Source: Halopolyspora algeriensis (GTDB lineage Bacteria > Actinomycetota > Actinomycetes > Mycobacteriales > Pseudonocardiaceae). From it: a DNA stretch of 64,000 nucleotides. Position numbers and translations under genes: made by a program. Of this stretch, positions 29,816-41,757 are shown one piece after another. Every line of letters starts with the position of its first letter. The first letter of the stretch is position 1. The stretch is from contig NZ_QPJC01000007.1 in assembly GCF_003337235.1 (NCBI RefSeq), forward strand, positions 96,565-160,564. Direction: 5' to 3'. A model generated the notes under the pieces. It was not told the origin of the DNA. It was given only the letters and a program-made list of their open reading frames with translations, and did no database searches.

Positions 29816-30715
29816 CTACCGGTCCTGTTCGTCCGTTTCGGCTTGCTGCTGCTGCTCGACTTGCTGCACGCGGTGCACCAGCGGGGAGGTGTCGACCACG
29901 ATGATCCCCGTCAGCAGCAACGCCAGGCCCCCCGCCGCTCCGGCAAGGTGCCAGACTCCGGTGTTGATCGACTCACCGAAGACGAGCACACCGATGGCGA
30001 TGGAGATGACCGGGTTCGCGGTGTCCATGACCGGCATGCTCGCCGCGAGCGGACCCGCCTGGTAGGCACTTTGTACGAGCATGAGCCCGACGATGCTGGT
30101 CACCGCCATCGCGTAGGGCTGCCATGCGGTGAACGCGGTGACGATGCCCTGCTTGAACAGGGCGACGGTGGCGGCGAGCAGTGCGGACTGGGTCGCCAGC
30201 AGCGCGACGGCGGCCAGCGCGAACGTCGAGGCCCGTGCCGGTCCGGACAGTCGGCGCCCGATCAGCAGCGACACTGCCATCAGCACCACGATGGCGCCGA
30301 GCATCGCGGCCCACGACGACAGCGGCGGAAGCACATCGCCCCGACTGGGCGAGGCGGCGATGATGCCCAGTATCAGGCCGCCGCCCACGGCGACGATCCC
30401 GCTCCATTCCCGCGGCCCCAACCGCAACCGGTGCCTGCGCACCGAAACCGGGACGGCGAACAGCAGTTCGGACACGATCAGCGGCTGTACCAGCGTCAGG
30501 GGGCCGAAGGCCAGTGCGATCGCCTTGAACAGGAACGAGCCTGCGGTGGCGGCGATACCTCCGAGCCACACTTTGTCCCGAGCCAGGTCCAGCAGCAGCC
30601 GCGGCGACAAGGATTCGCCCTCGGGTGCGGTGCTGGCCTCCCGCTGCTGCAGCACCCCGCCGGCCGCGAAGCACGCACCGGCCGCCAGCGCGGCGATGAT
30701 ACTGATGATCAGCAT
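29816..30715 (-). CDS. DMT-superfamily (EamA-like) transporter
   Basis: This 299-residue protein has about nine to ten hydrophobic segments in two similar halves, the EamA/NIPA layout. Landmarks are GACFAAGGVLQQREA in helix 1, FGPLTLVQPLIVSELLFAVP, and VMDTANPVISIAIGVLVFGE in the second half. A glutamine- and charge-rich C-terminal tail follows. Members export small metabolites or carry Mg2+; the substrate here is unknown. The ATG at 30715 is preceded by a short non-coding gap. Confidence 0.8.
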   Translation of the reverse strand: MLIISIIAALAAGACFAAGGVLQQREASTAPEGESLSPRLLLDLARDKVWLGGIAATAGSFLFKAIALAFGPLTLVQPLIVSELLFAVPVSVRRHRLRLGPREWSGIVAVGGGLILGIIAASPSRGDVLPPLSSWAAMLGAIVVLMAVSLLIGRRLSGPARASTFALAAVALLATQSALLAATVALFKQGIVTAFTAWQPYAMAVTSIVGLMLVQSAYQAGPLAASMPVMDTANPVISIAIGVLVFGESINTGVWHLAGAAGGLALLLTGIIVVDTSPLVHRVQQVEQQQQAETDEQDR

Positions 30716-30781
30716 AAGTCATCCCTTGACGAAGGCGGCCCCGGCGACCGGTACCGCCCCGGTGATTCCGCCTTGGAGCCG

Positions 30782-31885
30782 TCACCGTTGCGAAAGGGTG
30801 ATCCGCAACTGCCTTTCCTGCCCGTTCCGGATGATCGTGGCCTGCACCGTGTCGCCGGGATCGTGCTTGCGGAGCACGGAGTAGACGGTGTTGATCGTGT
30901 CGATGCGCCGACCGGCGAGACGGACGATGACGTCACCGGAGCGGATGCCCGCTTCGGCGGCGCCGCTGCCCTCGACGACGCGCTGCACGAGCACGCCCCG
31001 GGCCTGCTGGAGTCCCAGTTGCTCGGCCAGAGCAGGGGTGACCTCGACCACGGCGACCCCCAGGACAGCGTGCTCCGCACTGCCCGTGCGCAGGATCTGT
31101 TCGACCACGTCGACCACCGTTGCCGAGGGGATGGCGAAGCCGATCGAGACCGCACCGGTCTGCCCGGGGGGCAGGTAGAGCTCGTTGATGCCCACGACCT
31201 TCGCGTTCTTGCCCACCAGGGCACCGCCCGAGCTGCCGGGCGAGATCGCCGCGTCGGTCTGGATGAGGTTGATCAGTGGCCGCTGGGTCTGCTCTGCCGG
31301 GAAGCTGCGGTTGAGCCCGGAGACGATGCCCGCGGTCGAGGACTCCCGGAAACCGAGGGGGCTGCCGATGGCCACGGCGAGCTCGCCGACCTCGGGTGTC
31401 TTCGTCTGGAATTCCGCCGCATTCAACCCCGTCCGGTCCACCCTGATCACGGCGAGATCGGTCGGGTAGTCGGCTCCGATCACCCGGCCCTGCGCCTGCT
31501 TGCCCGTGGCGAAGACGACGGTGACCCGGTCGAAGACGGGTGCCCGTTGCTGCTTGCTGCGGGCCACGACGTGCCGGTTGGTGACGATGACGCCGTTCGA
31601 GCGATAGACCACGCCGCTGCCGACTCCTTTCGAGGTCCGCACGGTGACGACCGAGGGCCGCACCCTGTCGATGATCTCGGGAATGCGGCCGAACACCGGA
31701 CCACCGAGCGAGGAGCCGGGGGCGGTACTCGGCGTGCCGGGTGCCGATGTGCCGGAATCCGGCGGCGGTGGCGCGGAGTTCGTACAGCTCGCCAGTGCCA
31801 GTACGGCGATCAGCAGAAACGCGAGTACCGGGCGCGGCGGCGCCCGCCGCGACATCAGGACATGGTGGGCACGCATGCGCAGCAA
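30782..31885 (-). CDS. HtrA-like serine protease, lipoprotein with PDZ domain
   Basis: This 367-residue protease has a lipobox (LASC, C34), a proline/serine-rich linker to about residue 60, a trypsin-like domain with H105 (TNRHVVA), D143 (TDLAVIRV) and S219 (SPGSSGG), and a C-terminal PDZ domain near 275-365. It should be anchored on the outer face of the membrane and degrade misfolded envelope proteins. An internal ATG at codon 11 is an alternative start. Its lipidation would need Lgt and LspA, both encoded in the window. Confidence 0.9.
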   Translation of the reverse strand: MLRMRAHHVLMSRRAPPRPVLAFLLIAVLALASCTNSAPPPPDSGTSAPGTPSTAPGSSLGGPVFGRIPEIIDRVRPSVVTVRTSKGVGSGVVYRSNGVIVTNRHVVARSKQQRAPVFDRVTVVFATGKQAQGRVIGADYPTDLAVIRVDRTGLNAAEFQTKTPEVGELAVAIGSPLGFRESSTAGIVSGLNRSFPAEQTQRPLINLIQTDAAISPGSSGGALVGKNAKVVGINELYLPPGQTGAVSIGFAIPSATVVDVVEQILRTGSAEHAVLGVAVVEVTPALAEQLGLQQARGVLVQRVVEGSGAAEAGIRSGDVIVRLAGRRIDTINTVYSVLRKHDPGDTVQATIIRNGQERQLRITLSQR

Positions 31886-31959
31886 CTATTCCGTTGCTGT
31901 GGGAGTCGAGCAACTTGCGGAGCCGTGCCCGACCACGTCCGCAGTACCTCCGGGAAGCT

Positions 31960-32901
31960 TCAGGTGTAGTGCTCGGTGAGGTACTTCTCTCCCTCGTCAC
32001 ACAGGAAGGTCACCACGTCGGCCAGCTCCGGGCGGCGCTCGCGCAGGCGCTTGGCGGCAAGCAGGTGCGCTCCGGACGACGGGCCGACGAACAGGCCGTG
32101 CTCGGCGCTCAACCGGCGCATTTCGGCGAGCGCGTCCGCGCTGCTCACGGCGATCAGCTCGTCGACGATCCCGCGGTGTCGGGCGAAGATACCGGGGACG
32201 AAGCCGTCGGAGACCCCCTCGATGAGATGCTTGTCGATGTCGCCGCACTGCAGCGTGCAGGATTCGTCCGGTTCCATCGCCACGATGTGGCAGGCGGGAT
32301 TGACCCGCCGGAACGCCTGGCCGACCCCGATGATCGTGCCGCCGGTCCCGACACCGGCGATCACGGCGTCGGGAACCACACCGGACGGGAGCTGCTCCAG
32401 CACTTCCGGACCGAGCCAGGTGCGGTTCTCCTCGGCGTTCCAGTCGTTGTCGAACTGCTGCGGGGCGAAGTAGCCGGGGCGCTCGCCGAGCTCGGCGGCC
32501 TTGGCCAGGGCCTCGTTGACGTGGAAATCACCGACCGTGAGCACCTCGGCTCCCAGGGCCCGGGAAATGGCCGCGCGTTCGGTGCTCATGTTCTCCGGCA
32601 TCACCACCAGCATGCGGTAGCCCTTGGCCGCGGCGACCATGCTCATGGCATTGCCGGTGTTGCCGCTGCTGGCCTCGACGATGGTGTCTCCGCTGTGCAG
32701 CAGCCCTTCCCGCTCGGCACGCTCGATCATGTACTTCGCGATCCGCGCCTTGATCGACCCCGAGGGGTTGAGGTATTCGAGCTTGACCCAGATGCCCTCC
32801 AGCAACATCAGTGGAGTACCGCCGATCGCATCGAGAATCGACCCCTGATCGCGACGCTCGGTGGCTCCGATGCCGGTGGTGGCAGGCAGCGTCCTGACCA
32901 T
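31960..32901 (-). CDS. Cysteine synthase-family PLP enzyme
   Basis: This 313-residue fold-type II PLP enzyme has lysine K51 in NPSGSIKARIA, the SSGNTGNA cofactor loop, a GVGTGGTIIGVG phosphate loop and a serine near GPSSGAHL. It resembles O-acetylserine or O-phosphoserine sulfhydrylases and cystathionine beta-synthase without a CBS domain. I chose the ATG at 32901 with AAAGGAGC upstream; the open frame reads back through hairpin copy C and is not coding there. It lies between hisB and the HtrA-like gene, 131 bases from the hairpin. Substrate is uncertain. Confidence 0.88.
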   Translation of the reverse strand: MVRTLPATTGIGATERRDQGSILDAIGGTPLMLLEGIWVKLEYLNPSGSIKARIAKYMIERAEREGLLHSGDTIVEASSGNTGNAMSMVAAAKGYRMLVVMPENMSTERAAISRALGAEVLTVGDFHVNEALAKAAELGERPGYFAPQQFDNDWNAEENRTWLGPEVLEQLPSGVVPDAVIAGVGTGGTIIGVGQAFRRVNPACHIVAMEPDESCTLQCGDIDKHLIEGVSDGFVPGIFARHRGIVDELIAVSSADALAEMRRLSAEHGLFVGPSSGAHLLAAKRLRERRPELADVVTFLCDEGEKYLTEHYT

Positions 32902-33031
32902 CGGCCCCGCTCCTTTCCGCCCGCAACGGGAGAGCTCTCCCGGGACTCCAGCATGCAACCCCATTGTTGCGCATGTCCCATCGTGTTGCTTAATGAGCGA
33001 CACAATGGAGCCATGGCGGCAAGTCGATAGC

Positions 33032-33082
33032 GAGTGAACGGAACTTTCGTTACTTCTATGCGAGTGAAAGTTCCGTTCACTC
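33032..33082. repeat. Dispersed hairpin repeat, copy C
   Basis: A 17-bp perfect stem (33032-33048 and 33066-33082) with a 17-base loop. It begins 27 bases beyond the hisB stop and probably ends the hisDCB transcript. Its sequence is exactly the reverse complement of copies D and E and differs at two loop positions from A and B. It marks the point where the his operon is split. Confidence 0.9.
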
Positions 33083-33108
33083 CACAAGCTCGGCCGCGCC
33101 GCCCGGCT

Positions 33109-36312
<3,204 letters not shown>

Positions 36313-36578
36313 GGGCGTCCTTCCGTGCCGGGTTTCCCCTCCAGGGTAGTCGCCGCCCCTGCGGGCCGGACGGGCAGATCCGACCGGCCGGACCGCGAGG
36401 GTGCGCGGATCGGCGTGCGTCGCGGTGCGGGTGGCGGAACCTCCGGCTGGGCCTGGCTGTGGGAGCCGGCGCCTCGAGCAGCCACGACGGACGGTACCGA
36501 TCAGACGAAAGTGGGTTGCCGATCATGCCGGGCTCGGTGATCCTCTGCCGGTCACACCAGTGATCGATCGGAGGCGTG

Positions 36579-37850
36579 ATGTTTCCCTCACGGCGCAGAA
36601 TCGCGGTGATCACGGCCGCCGCGGCTCTCCTGCTGACACCGGCGGTCGAGGCCACCGTCGCGGCGGAGCCCCGGCCCACACCCGAACAGGAAACGGCTCG
36701 GGACACAGCGATCTACACGGTGCCGAACACCGACAGCCGGTCGCGCACCGCAATCATGCGCAACGGAGCCCTGGTCCTGTCCGTCCGGGACGGTACCGCC
36801 ACCGTCGAAGCAACTCCGCAGCAGGCCGCACGGCTGCGCGAGGCCGGCTTCGAACTGCGCGGCAAGCGCGAGATCACCGACGCACTCCCGCCGGCGAGCG
36901 GCAACGGGCTCACCGCCGGGTTCCCCCCGCAGGACCGGGATTACCACACCTACACCGAAATGGTCGCCGAACTCGGCACGGCAGTCGCCGAGCATCCCGG
37001 TCTCGCCGTGCAGTCCAGCGCAGGCAGCTCCGCCATGGGCAGGGACATCCCGGTGCTCAAGATCAGTGACAACGTCACCGCGGACGAGAACGAGCCCGAG
37101 GTCCTGTTCACCTGCAACCAGCATGCCCGGGAGCACCTCACCACCGAGATGTGCCTGCACATCGTGCAGCGCTACACCGACGGGTACGCCAGTGATCCCG
37201 CCATCGCGGAGATGGTCGACACTCGCGAGATCTGGATCGTGCCCATGGTCAATCCGGACGGCTCCGTCCACGACGTCTCGGGCGTCACCTACCGGGGCTG
37301 GCGACGCAACCGCGAGTCCACGCCCACCGATCTCAACCGCAACTGGGGTCACAAGTGGGGTTGCTGCGGCGGTTCCAGTGGTGACCCGAACGCCTCGACC
37401 TACCGTGGCCCCGCGCCCTTCTCGGCCCCGGAGACCTCGGCGATCCGGGACTTCACCGACTCCCGCGTCATCGACGGTGAGCAGCAGATCACGGCACACA
37501 TCGATTTCCACACCTTCTCGGAACTGGTGCTGTGGCCGTACGGATACACCGAGAACAACACCGCACCGGGCATGACACGGGAGGAGTACGACCGGTTCGC
37601 CCGCACCGGCCGGGCCATGGCCGCCACGAACGGTTACACCCCTCAGCAGTCCAGTGATCTCTACGTCACCGACGGCAGCGTCAACGACTGGATGTGGGCC
37701 GAGCACGACATTCTGTCGTTCACCTTCGAGATGTATCCGGCAAGCGGCGGGATCGAAGGCTTCTACCCTCCGGACGAGGTCATTCCCCGCGAAACGGCGC
37801 GCAATGACGCGGCCGTGTCCATCCTGCTCCGCGAAGCGGGCAGGGTCTGA
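36579..37850 (+). CDS. Secreted zinc carboxypeptidase (M14)
   Basis: This 423-residue exoprotease has a signal peptide (FPSRRR, a hydrophobic run, then cleavage near AAEP), a propeptide to about residue 120 and an M14 catalytic domain. Zinc ligands are H182 and E185 (NQHAREH) and H311 (DFHTFSELVLWPYG); the catalytic glutamate is E384 (FTFEMYP). Other landmarks are MVNPDGS and RNW. GGAGG precedes both GTG 36576 and ATG 36579; I chose the ATG. Carboxypeptidase T-like activity on peptides is likely. It could work with the M6 protease and the adjacent peptide importer. Confidence 0.92.
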   Translation: MFPSRRRIAVITAAAALLLTPAVEATVAAEPRPTPEQETARDTAIYTVPNTDSRSRTAIMRNGALVLSVRDGTATVEATPQQAARLREAGFELRGKREITDALPPASGNGLTAGFPPQDRDYHTYTEMVAELGTAVAEHPGLAVQSSAGSSAMGRDIPVLKISDNVTADENEPEVLFTCNQHAREHLTTEMCLHIVQRYTDGYASDPAIAEMVDTREIWIVPMVNPDGSVHDVSGVTYRGWRRNRESTPTDLNRNWGHKWGCCGGSSGDPNASTYRGPAPFSAPETSAIRDFTDSRVIDGEQQITAHIDFHTFSELVLWPYGYTENNTAPGMTREEYDRFARTGRAMAATNGYTPQQSSDLYVTDGSVNDWMWAEHDILSFTFEMYPASGGIEGFYPPDEVIPRETARNDAAVSILLREAGRV

Positions 37851-37870
37851 CCCCGCCCGGACCGAGTGAA

Positions 37871-37904
37871 GAGTGGGGCGGTTTCGAGCGAAACCGCCCC
37901 ACTC
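37871..37904. terminator. Strong bidirectional terminator hairpin
   Basis: A perfect 16-bp stem (37871-37886 and 37889-37904) closes on a two-base loop. It lies 20 bases after the carboxypeptidase stop and 2 bases after the end of the small convergent gene. It is unrelated in sequence to the five dispersed hairpins. Confidence 0.8.
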
Positions 37905-37906
37905 GC

Positions 37907-38059
37907 TCACCCGAGCAGGAAGGCGATCACCCCGGCCAGGATGCCGACCATCACGACGATCGCGGCGACCACCAGCAGCCACCGCACATGCGGACGTTCT
38001 TCCCGGATCTCCGACCGAGCCCGCTCACGCCACTGCACGAAGGACGTGCTCTCGCTCAT
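37907..38059 (-). CDS. Small single-helix membrane protein
   Basis: This 50-codon ATG frame encodes a charged N-terminal half (QWRERARSEIREE) and one hydrophobic helix (WLLVVAAIVVMVGILAGVIAFLLG). It begins 27 bases after the last gene of the Dpp-type ABC operon and ends next to a terminator, so it is probably the operon's last gene. No function can be assigned. Confidence 0.6.
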   Translation of the reverse strand: MSESTSFVQWRERARSEIREERPHVRWLLVVAAIVVMVGILAGVIAFLLG

Positions 38060-38086
38060 GGGTTTCTCCATTGCCGATCATGCGGG

Positions 38087-38794
38087 TCACACCTCGTCCG
38101 GGGTGGGACCGCCACGAAAGGGACGGCGATCACCTTCCCATACCGGTGCCGGACACAGTCGGACGACACGGTGCGCCCAGCGTTCGAGCAATCTCTCGTC
38201 GTGGCTGATCGCCAGAACTCCCGTGCCCGCATCGCGAACCTGCTCGTCGACGACCCGTACCAGTGCGGCGGTCGTGGAGGCATCCAGCATCGCGGTCATC
38301 TCGTCACAGACGAGATAGCGAGGCCGCACAGCCAGCGCTCTGGCCAGGCAGGCACGCTGGAGCTGACCGTCACTGACCTCGTGCGGCCGGCGTGACAGCA
38401 GCTCGTCGCTCACTCCGAGGTGTTCGGCCAGCTCCGCGACCCGGCCGGAGAGCTCCTCGGAGCGGCCGAGAGCGTGCAACGGCTCGGCGATGATCCGCCA
38501 CAGCGTGAAGCGCGGATCGACCGCCTGGCGCGGCTGCTGGAACACGAGACCGATCGCCGTGCGCTGCTCACGCGGAGCAGCGTGCCGGAATCCGGTGACG
38601 ACGGCACCGTCCACGCTCACTCGGCCTGCCCACGGCTGCTGCAGCAGGCTCAGCACCCGAGCCAGCGTCGATTTCCCACACCCGCTGGGGCCGGCCAGAC
38701 CCACGACGCTGCCCGCCGGGATCTCGATGTCCATACCGTTCAGGACCGGGGTGCCCTTGCGATACCCGGCCACCAGGCCTGTGCCGCTCAGCAT
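38087..38794 (-). CDS. Dpp/Opp-type ABC transporter ATPase (DppF-like)
   Basis: This 235-residue nucleotide-binding subunit has Walker A GPSGCGKST near residue 34, signature VSDGQLQRACLARAL, Walker B YLVCDEMTAMLD and switch histidine SHDERLL. The usual LSGGQ is VSDGQ and the usual DEPT is DEMT, variants common in the second ATPase of peptide/nickel importers. I chose ATG 38794, which overlaps the upstream ATPase gene by seven bases. It should pair with the other ATPase to drive the importer. Confidence 0.87.
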   Translation of the reverse strand: MLSGTGLVAGYRKGTPVLNGMDIEIPAGSVVGLAGPSGCGKSTLARVLSLLQQPWAGRVSVDGAVVTGFRHAAPREQRTAIGLVFQQPRQAVDPRFTLWRIIAEPLHALGRSEELSGRVAELAEHLGVSDELLSRRPHEVSDGQLQRACLARALAVRPRYLVCDEMTAMLDASTTAALVRVVDEQVRDAGTGVLAISHDERLLERWAHRVVRLCPAPVWEGDRRPFRGGPTPDEV

Positions 38795-39819
38795 GGCGGG
38801 TGCGCGGCGACGCGGCGATCGCCGTGGTCGATCGGTTCGGGGTCGCCCGTGCACGGGGCGAAGCCGGGCATCTCCGGGCACCGTTGACAGAACACGCAAC
38901 CCCACTTCCGTTCGAGGCCTTCCAGTTCGGTCAGGGAGGGCGGATGGCCGGGAATCGGTTCGAAACCGCCTTCCGGCAGAGCCCGAAGCAGGCCGGCGGT
39001 GTACGGATGCCAGGGTTCGCCGAAGACTTCCGCGGTCGGGCCGGCCTCCACGATGCGACTCGCGTACATCACCGCCACATCGGTGGCCACCCGGCGGGCC
39101 GCCGCCAGGTCATGGGTGATCAGCAGAACGGCTCTGCCCTGTCCGGCAATGTCACCGAGCTGGTCCACCGTCCGGTCGACCAGGGGCCGGTCCAGCCCGG
39201 TGGTGGGCTCGTCGGCGAGAACGACCGGAGGATCTCCGGCCAGTGCCAGCGCCATCGCCACCCGCTGCGCCATGCCTCCGGAGAGTTCGTGCGGATGGTG
39301 ATCGAGCTGCTCGGGTCGCAATCCGGCCCAGTCGGCGAGTTCGTCGGCCGACGCCGGATCCGCCCGCGGTCGCAGTCGCCGGATCGTTTCCTCCAGCTGC
39401 GCACGTGCCGTGCGTACCGGCGTCAGATGCGTGCCCGCCGATTGCGGCACCAGGCCGACGAGTCGCCCGCGTACTCGCCGGGCAAGAACGGACTCGGGGG
39501 CCGTGAGCAGCTCCACCGAGCCCCCTGATTCCACGGTTCGGTCCCGATGCAGCAGTGCGCGCCCGCGCACCTGCGCATTGGCGGGCAGCAGGCCGAGCAG
39601 CGCCGAGGCCAGCACGGACTTACCGCATCCGGACTCGCCCACCAGAGCCAGAACCCGCCCGGGCCGCAAAGCCAGCGAGGCGTCGGTGACGGCACGCACC
39701 TCGCCCCCTCCTCGTCGACGCCCCAGCAGGAAACGCACCGAGAGACGATCCAACTCCAGCAACGGTTCCGTGCGCGGGGAGATCGCCGTCGACACGGTTG
39801 CGTTCACGGTCTCGCTCAC
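38788..39819 (-). CDS. Dpp/Opp-type ABC transporter ATPase (DppD-like)
   Basis: This 343-residue ATPase has Walker A GESGCGKS near residue 60, signature LSGGMAQRVAMALAL, Walker B VVLADEPTTGLD and the oligopeptide-transporter C-terminal extension with cysteines (WGCVFCQRCPEM...C...C). That extension is typical for peptide/nickel importers and may bind a metal or [4Fe-4S]-like site. GTG 39819 overlaps the permease gene stop in a GTGA junction. Confidence 0.9.
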   Translation of the reverse strand: MSETVNATVSTAISPRTEPLLELDRLSVRFLLGRRRGGGEVRAVTDASLALRPGRVLALVGESGCGKSVLASALLGLLPANAQVRGRALLHRDRTVESGGSVELLTAPESVLARRVRGRLVGLVPQSAGTHLTPVRTARAQLEETIRRLRPRADPASADELADWAGLRPEQLDHHPHELSGGMAQRVAMALALAGDPPVVLADEPTTGLDRPLVDRTVDQLGDIAGQGRAVLLITHDLAAARRVATDVAVMYASRIVEAGPTAEVFGEPWHPYTAGLLRALPEGGFEPIPGHPPSLTELEGLERKWGCVFCQRCPEMPGFAPCTGDPEPIDHGDRRVAAHPPC

Positions 39820-40751
39820 AGCGCCAACTCCGATCGTCGTCGAGGTACGACTCCGTCCCGCCAGCTGGCGGCGATACCCGAGACAGCCAGCGTCGTGACC
39901 ACCAGCAGTGCGGAGGGGAACAGGATGATCCACCATGCGCCGAGCAGCACGGCCTCACGTCCGTCACCGAGAATGTTGCCGATACTGGCCATGTGCGGCG
40001 GCAATCCCAGACCGAGGAAGCTCAGCGCTGTCTCGTGCCACACGGCATGCGGGATCAGCAGCACAGCCGACAGCGCCGCCTGCGGCACGATCGCGGGCAG
40101 CAGATGGCGATGCAGGACACGCCACCGAGTCGCACCGCCGGAAATCGCCGCGTCGATGTAGGGACGCTGCCGCAGCGAGAGCACTTCCGAGCGCACGATC
40201 CGCGCGACGGCGGTCCAGTGCGTCAGGGCGATCGACAGAACCACGGCCACCACACTGCCCCGGTAGAGGGCGACGATCACGATGCCCAGCAACAGGTGGG
40301 GAACAGCGTTGACGGTGTCGACCACCCGCATCAGCAGCCGATCGGTCCACCCGCCGAGCGCGCCGGCGATCGTGCCCACGGCAGCACCGAGCACAGTGGA
40401 GACCAGAGCGCTGACCGCGGCCACCAGCAGGGAAACCCGAAGCCCGGCCAGCGCGCGCACGAACACGTCCCGTCCGGCCGTGTCGGTGCCGAACGGATGT
40501 TCGGGGCTCGGGGGAAGCCGGATCGCTTCGTAGTGCACTCCGCCCTCGTTCCCGGCCAGGGCGGGGACGAGCAATGCCGCCAGCACCAGGGCCACCAGTG
40601 TTCCGAGTGAGCCCCACAGCCGTATCCGCGCACGCACTTCCCTGCCGCCACCACGCGGAGTGCCCGCCCGTTTCCGGGCCGCACTGCGCCACTGCCCGGA
40701 GCCCGACTCCCAGGCGGTCGATTCGGGAACACTCTCGCGGACGTCACCCAT
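39816..40751 (-). CDS. Dpp-type ABC transporter permease (DppC-like)
   Basis: This 311-residue permease has a basic N-terminus (about 45 residues), six or so hydrophobic segments, and the EAA-like segment PYIDAAISGGATRWRVLHRHLLP typical of DppC. PFGTDTAGRDVFVRALAG precedes the first loop, also a DppC hallmark. ATG 40751 overlaps the preceding permease gene by eight bases. Confidence 0.9.
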   Translation of the reverse strand: MGDVRESVPESTAWESGSGQWRSAARKRAGTPRGGGREVRARIRLWGSLGTLVALVLAALLVPALAGNEGGVHYEAIRLPPSPEHPFGTDTAGRDVFVRALAGLRVSLLVAAVSALVSTVLGAAVGTIAGALGGWTDRLLMRVVDTVNAVPHLLLGIVIVALYRGSVVAVVLSIALTHWTAVARIVRSEVLSLRQRPYIDAAISGGATRWRVLHRHLLPAIVPQAALSAVLLIPHAVWHETALSFLGLGLPPHMASIGNILGDGREAVLLGAWWIILFPSALLVVTTLAVSGIAASWRDGVVPRRRSELAL

Positions 40752-41757
40752 CAGCAGCCACCCGGGGATCCAGCAGAATCGCGGCCACATCGGCCAGCAG
40801 CGAGCCGAGGAGCACGGCGGCCGTGGCCACCAGCGCCAGGATCGCCAGCAGCGGGTAGTCCACCGCTGTCGCGGCGGTGACCACGGCCGCGGCCACTCCC
40901 GGCCAGGAGAAAACCTCTTCGACCAGCACTGCCCCGGTGACCAGTTCGGGGATGCGCGTTCCGATCAGGTTCACGAACGGCAGCAACGCCGTCGGCAGCG
41001 CGTGCCGCAGCACGACGATCCCTTCGCCGAGTCCTCGCGCCCTGGCGCCGACCACATGATCCTCGGACAGCGAACTCAGCAGCGACTGCCGGAGGTGCAG
41101 CACCAGCCACGGAGACTGCGAAACCCCCAGCACCAGCGCGGGCAGGGCCAGATGCTCGAGGACCTGACCGATGCTGATCGCGCTGCCCGCATCGGTGAGT
41201 CCCGCCACCGGCAGCCACCCCAGCCCCAGGGAGAACACCGCGATCGACAGCAGCGCCAGCACGAACGGCGGCACCCCTTCCAGGGCGTACCCGATCGCGG
41301 TGACGAACCGGTCGATCCAGCCACCCTGGCGCCAGGCCGCGGCGGTTCCCAGGACCACGGCGATCAGAACCGCCACGACCAGACCGGTGGTCGCCAGCAG
41401 GATCGTCCACGGCAATCGTTCGGCCACCACCTGTGCGACGGGTTGCCGCATCGACCGGGAGATCCCCAGGTCACCGGAGAGCACACCGGAAAACCAGTTC
41501 CAGAACTGCACCAGTACCGGATCGTCGAGTCCGAGCCGGGCCCGGACCGCTGCCACGTCCTGGGCGGAGGCGTCGAAGATCTGCACGCCGTAGTACTGGT
41601 GAATCGGGTCGAACGGCGAGGCCGCCGCGAGCAGGAACACGCCGAAGGCGACGATCACCAGTACCGGAACGGCGAAACCGAGCCTGCGCAGCACCAGACG
41701 GCCGGCCGCCGCGGCCCGCGAGGGGGATCCGGCGGCCGTCTTCGCTGCCGTGTTCAT
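40744..41757 (-). CDS. Dpp-type ABC transporter permease (DppB-like)
   Basis: This 337-residue permease has the N-terminal helix after about 25 residues, then DPVLVQFWNWFSGVLSGDLGISRSMRQPV, the standard DppB periplasmic loop, and the EAA-like segment VGARARGLGEGIVVLRHALP. Six hydrophobic segments are visible. ATG 41757 overlaps the binding-protein gene stop (ATGA). It is the second gene of a five-gene operon. Confidence 0.9.
   Translation of the reverse strand: MNTAAKTAAGSPSRAAAAGRLVLRRLGFAVPVLVIVAFGVFLLAAASPFDPIHQYYGVQIFDASAQDVAAVRARLGLDDPVLVQFWNWFSGVLSGDLGISRSMRQPVAQVVAERLPWTILLATTGLVVAVLIAVVLGTAAAWRQGGWIDRFVTAIGYALEGVPPFVLALLSIAVFSLGLGWLPVAGLTDAGSAISIGQVLEHLALPALVLGVSQSPWLVLHLRQSLLSSLSEDHVVGARARGLGEGIVVLRHALPTALLPFVNLIGTRIPELVTGAVLVEEVFSWPGVAAAVVTAATAVDYPLLAILALVATAAVLLGSLLADVAAILLDPRVAADG

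Noticed and set aside
33034..33082. Short peptides of the type VNGTF...KVPFT read through the hairpins on both strands
   Set aside because: They arise because a palindrome with no stops reads open in both directions; the hairpins sit between genes and the peptides have no start sites.
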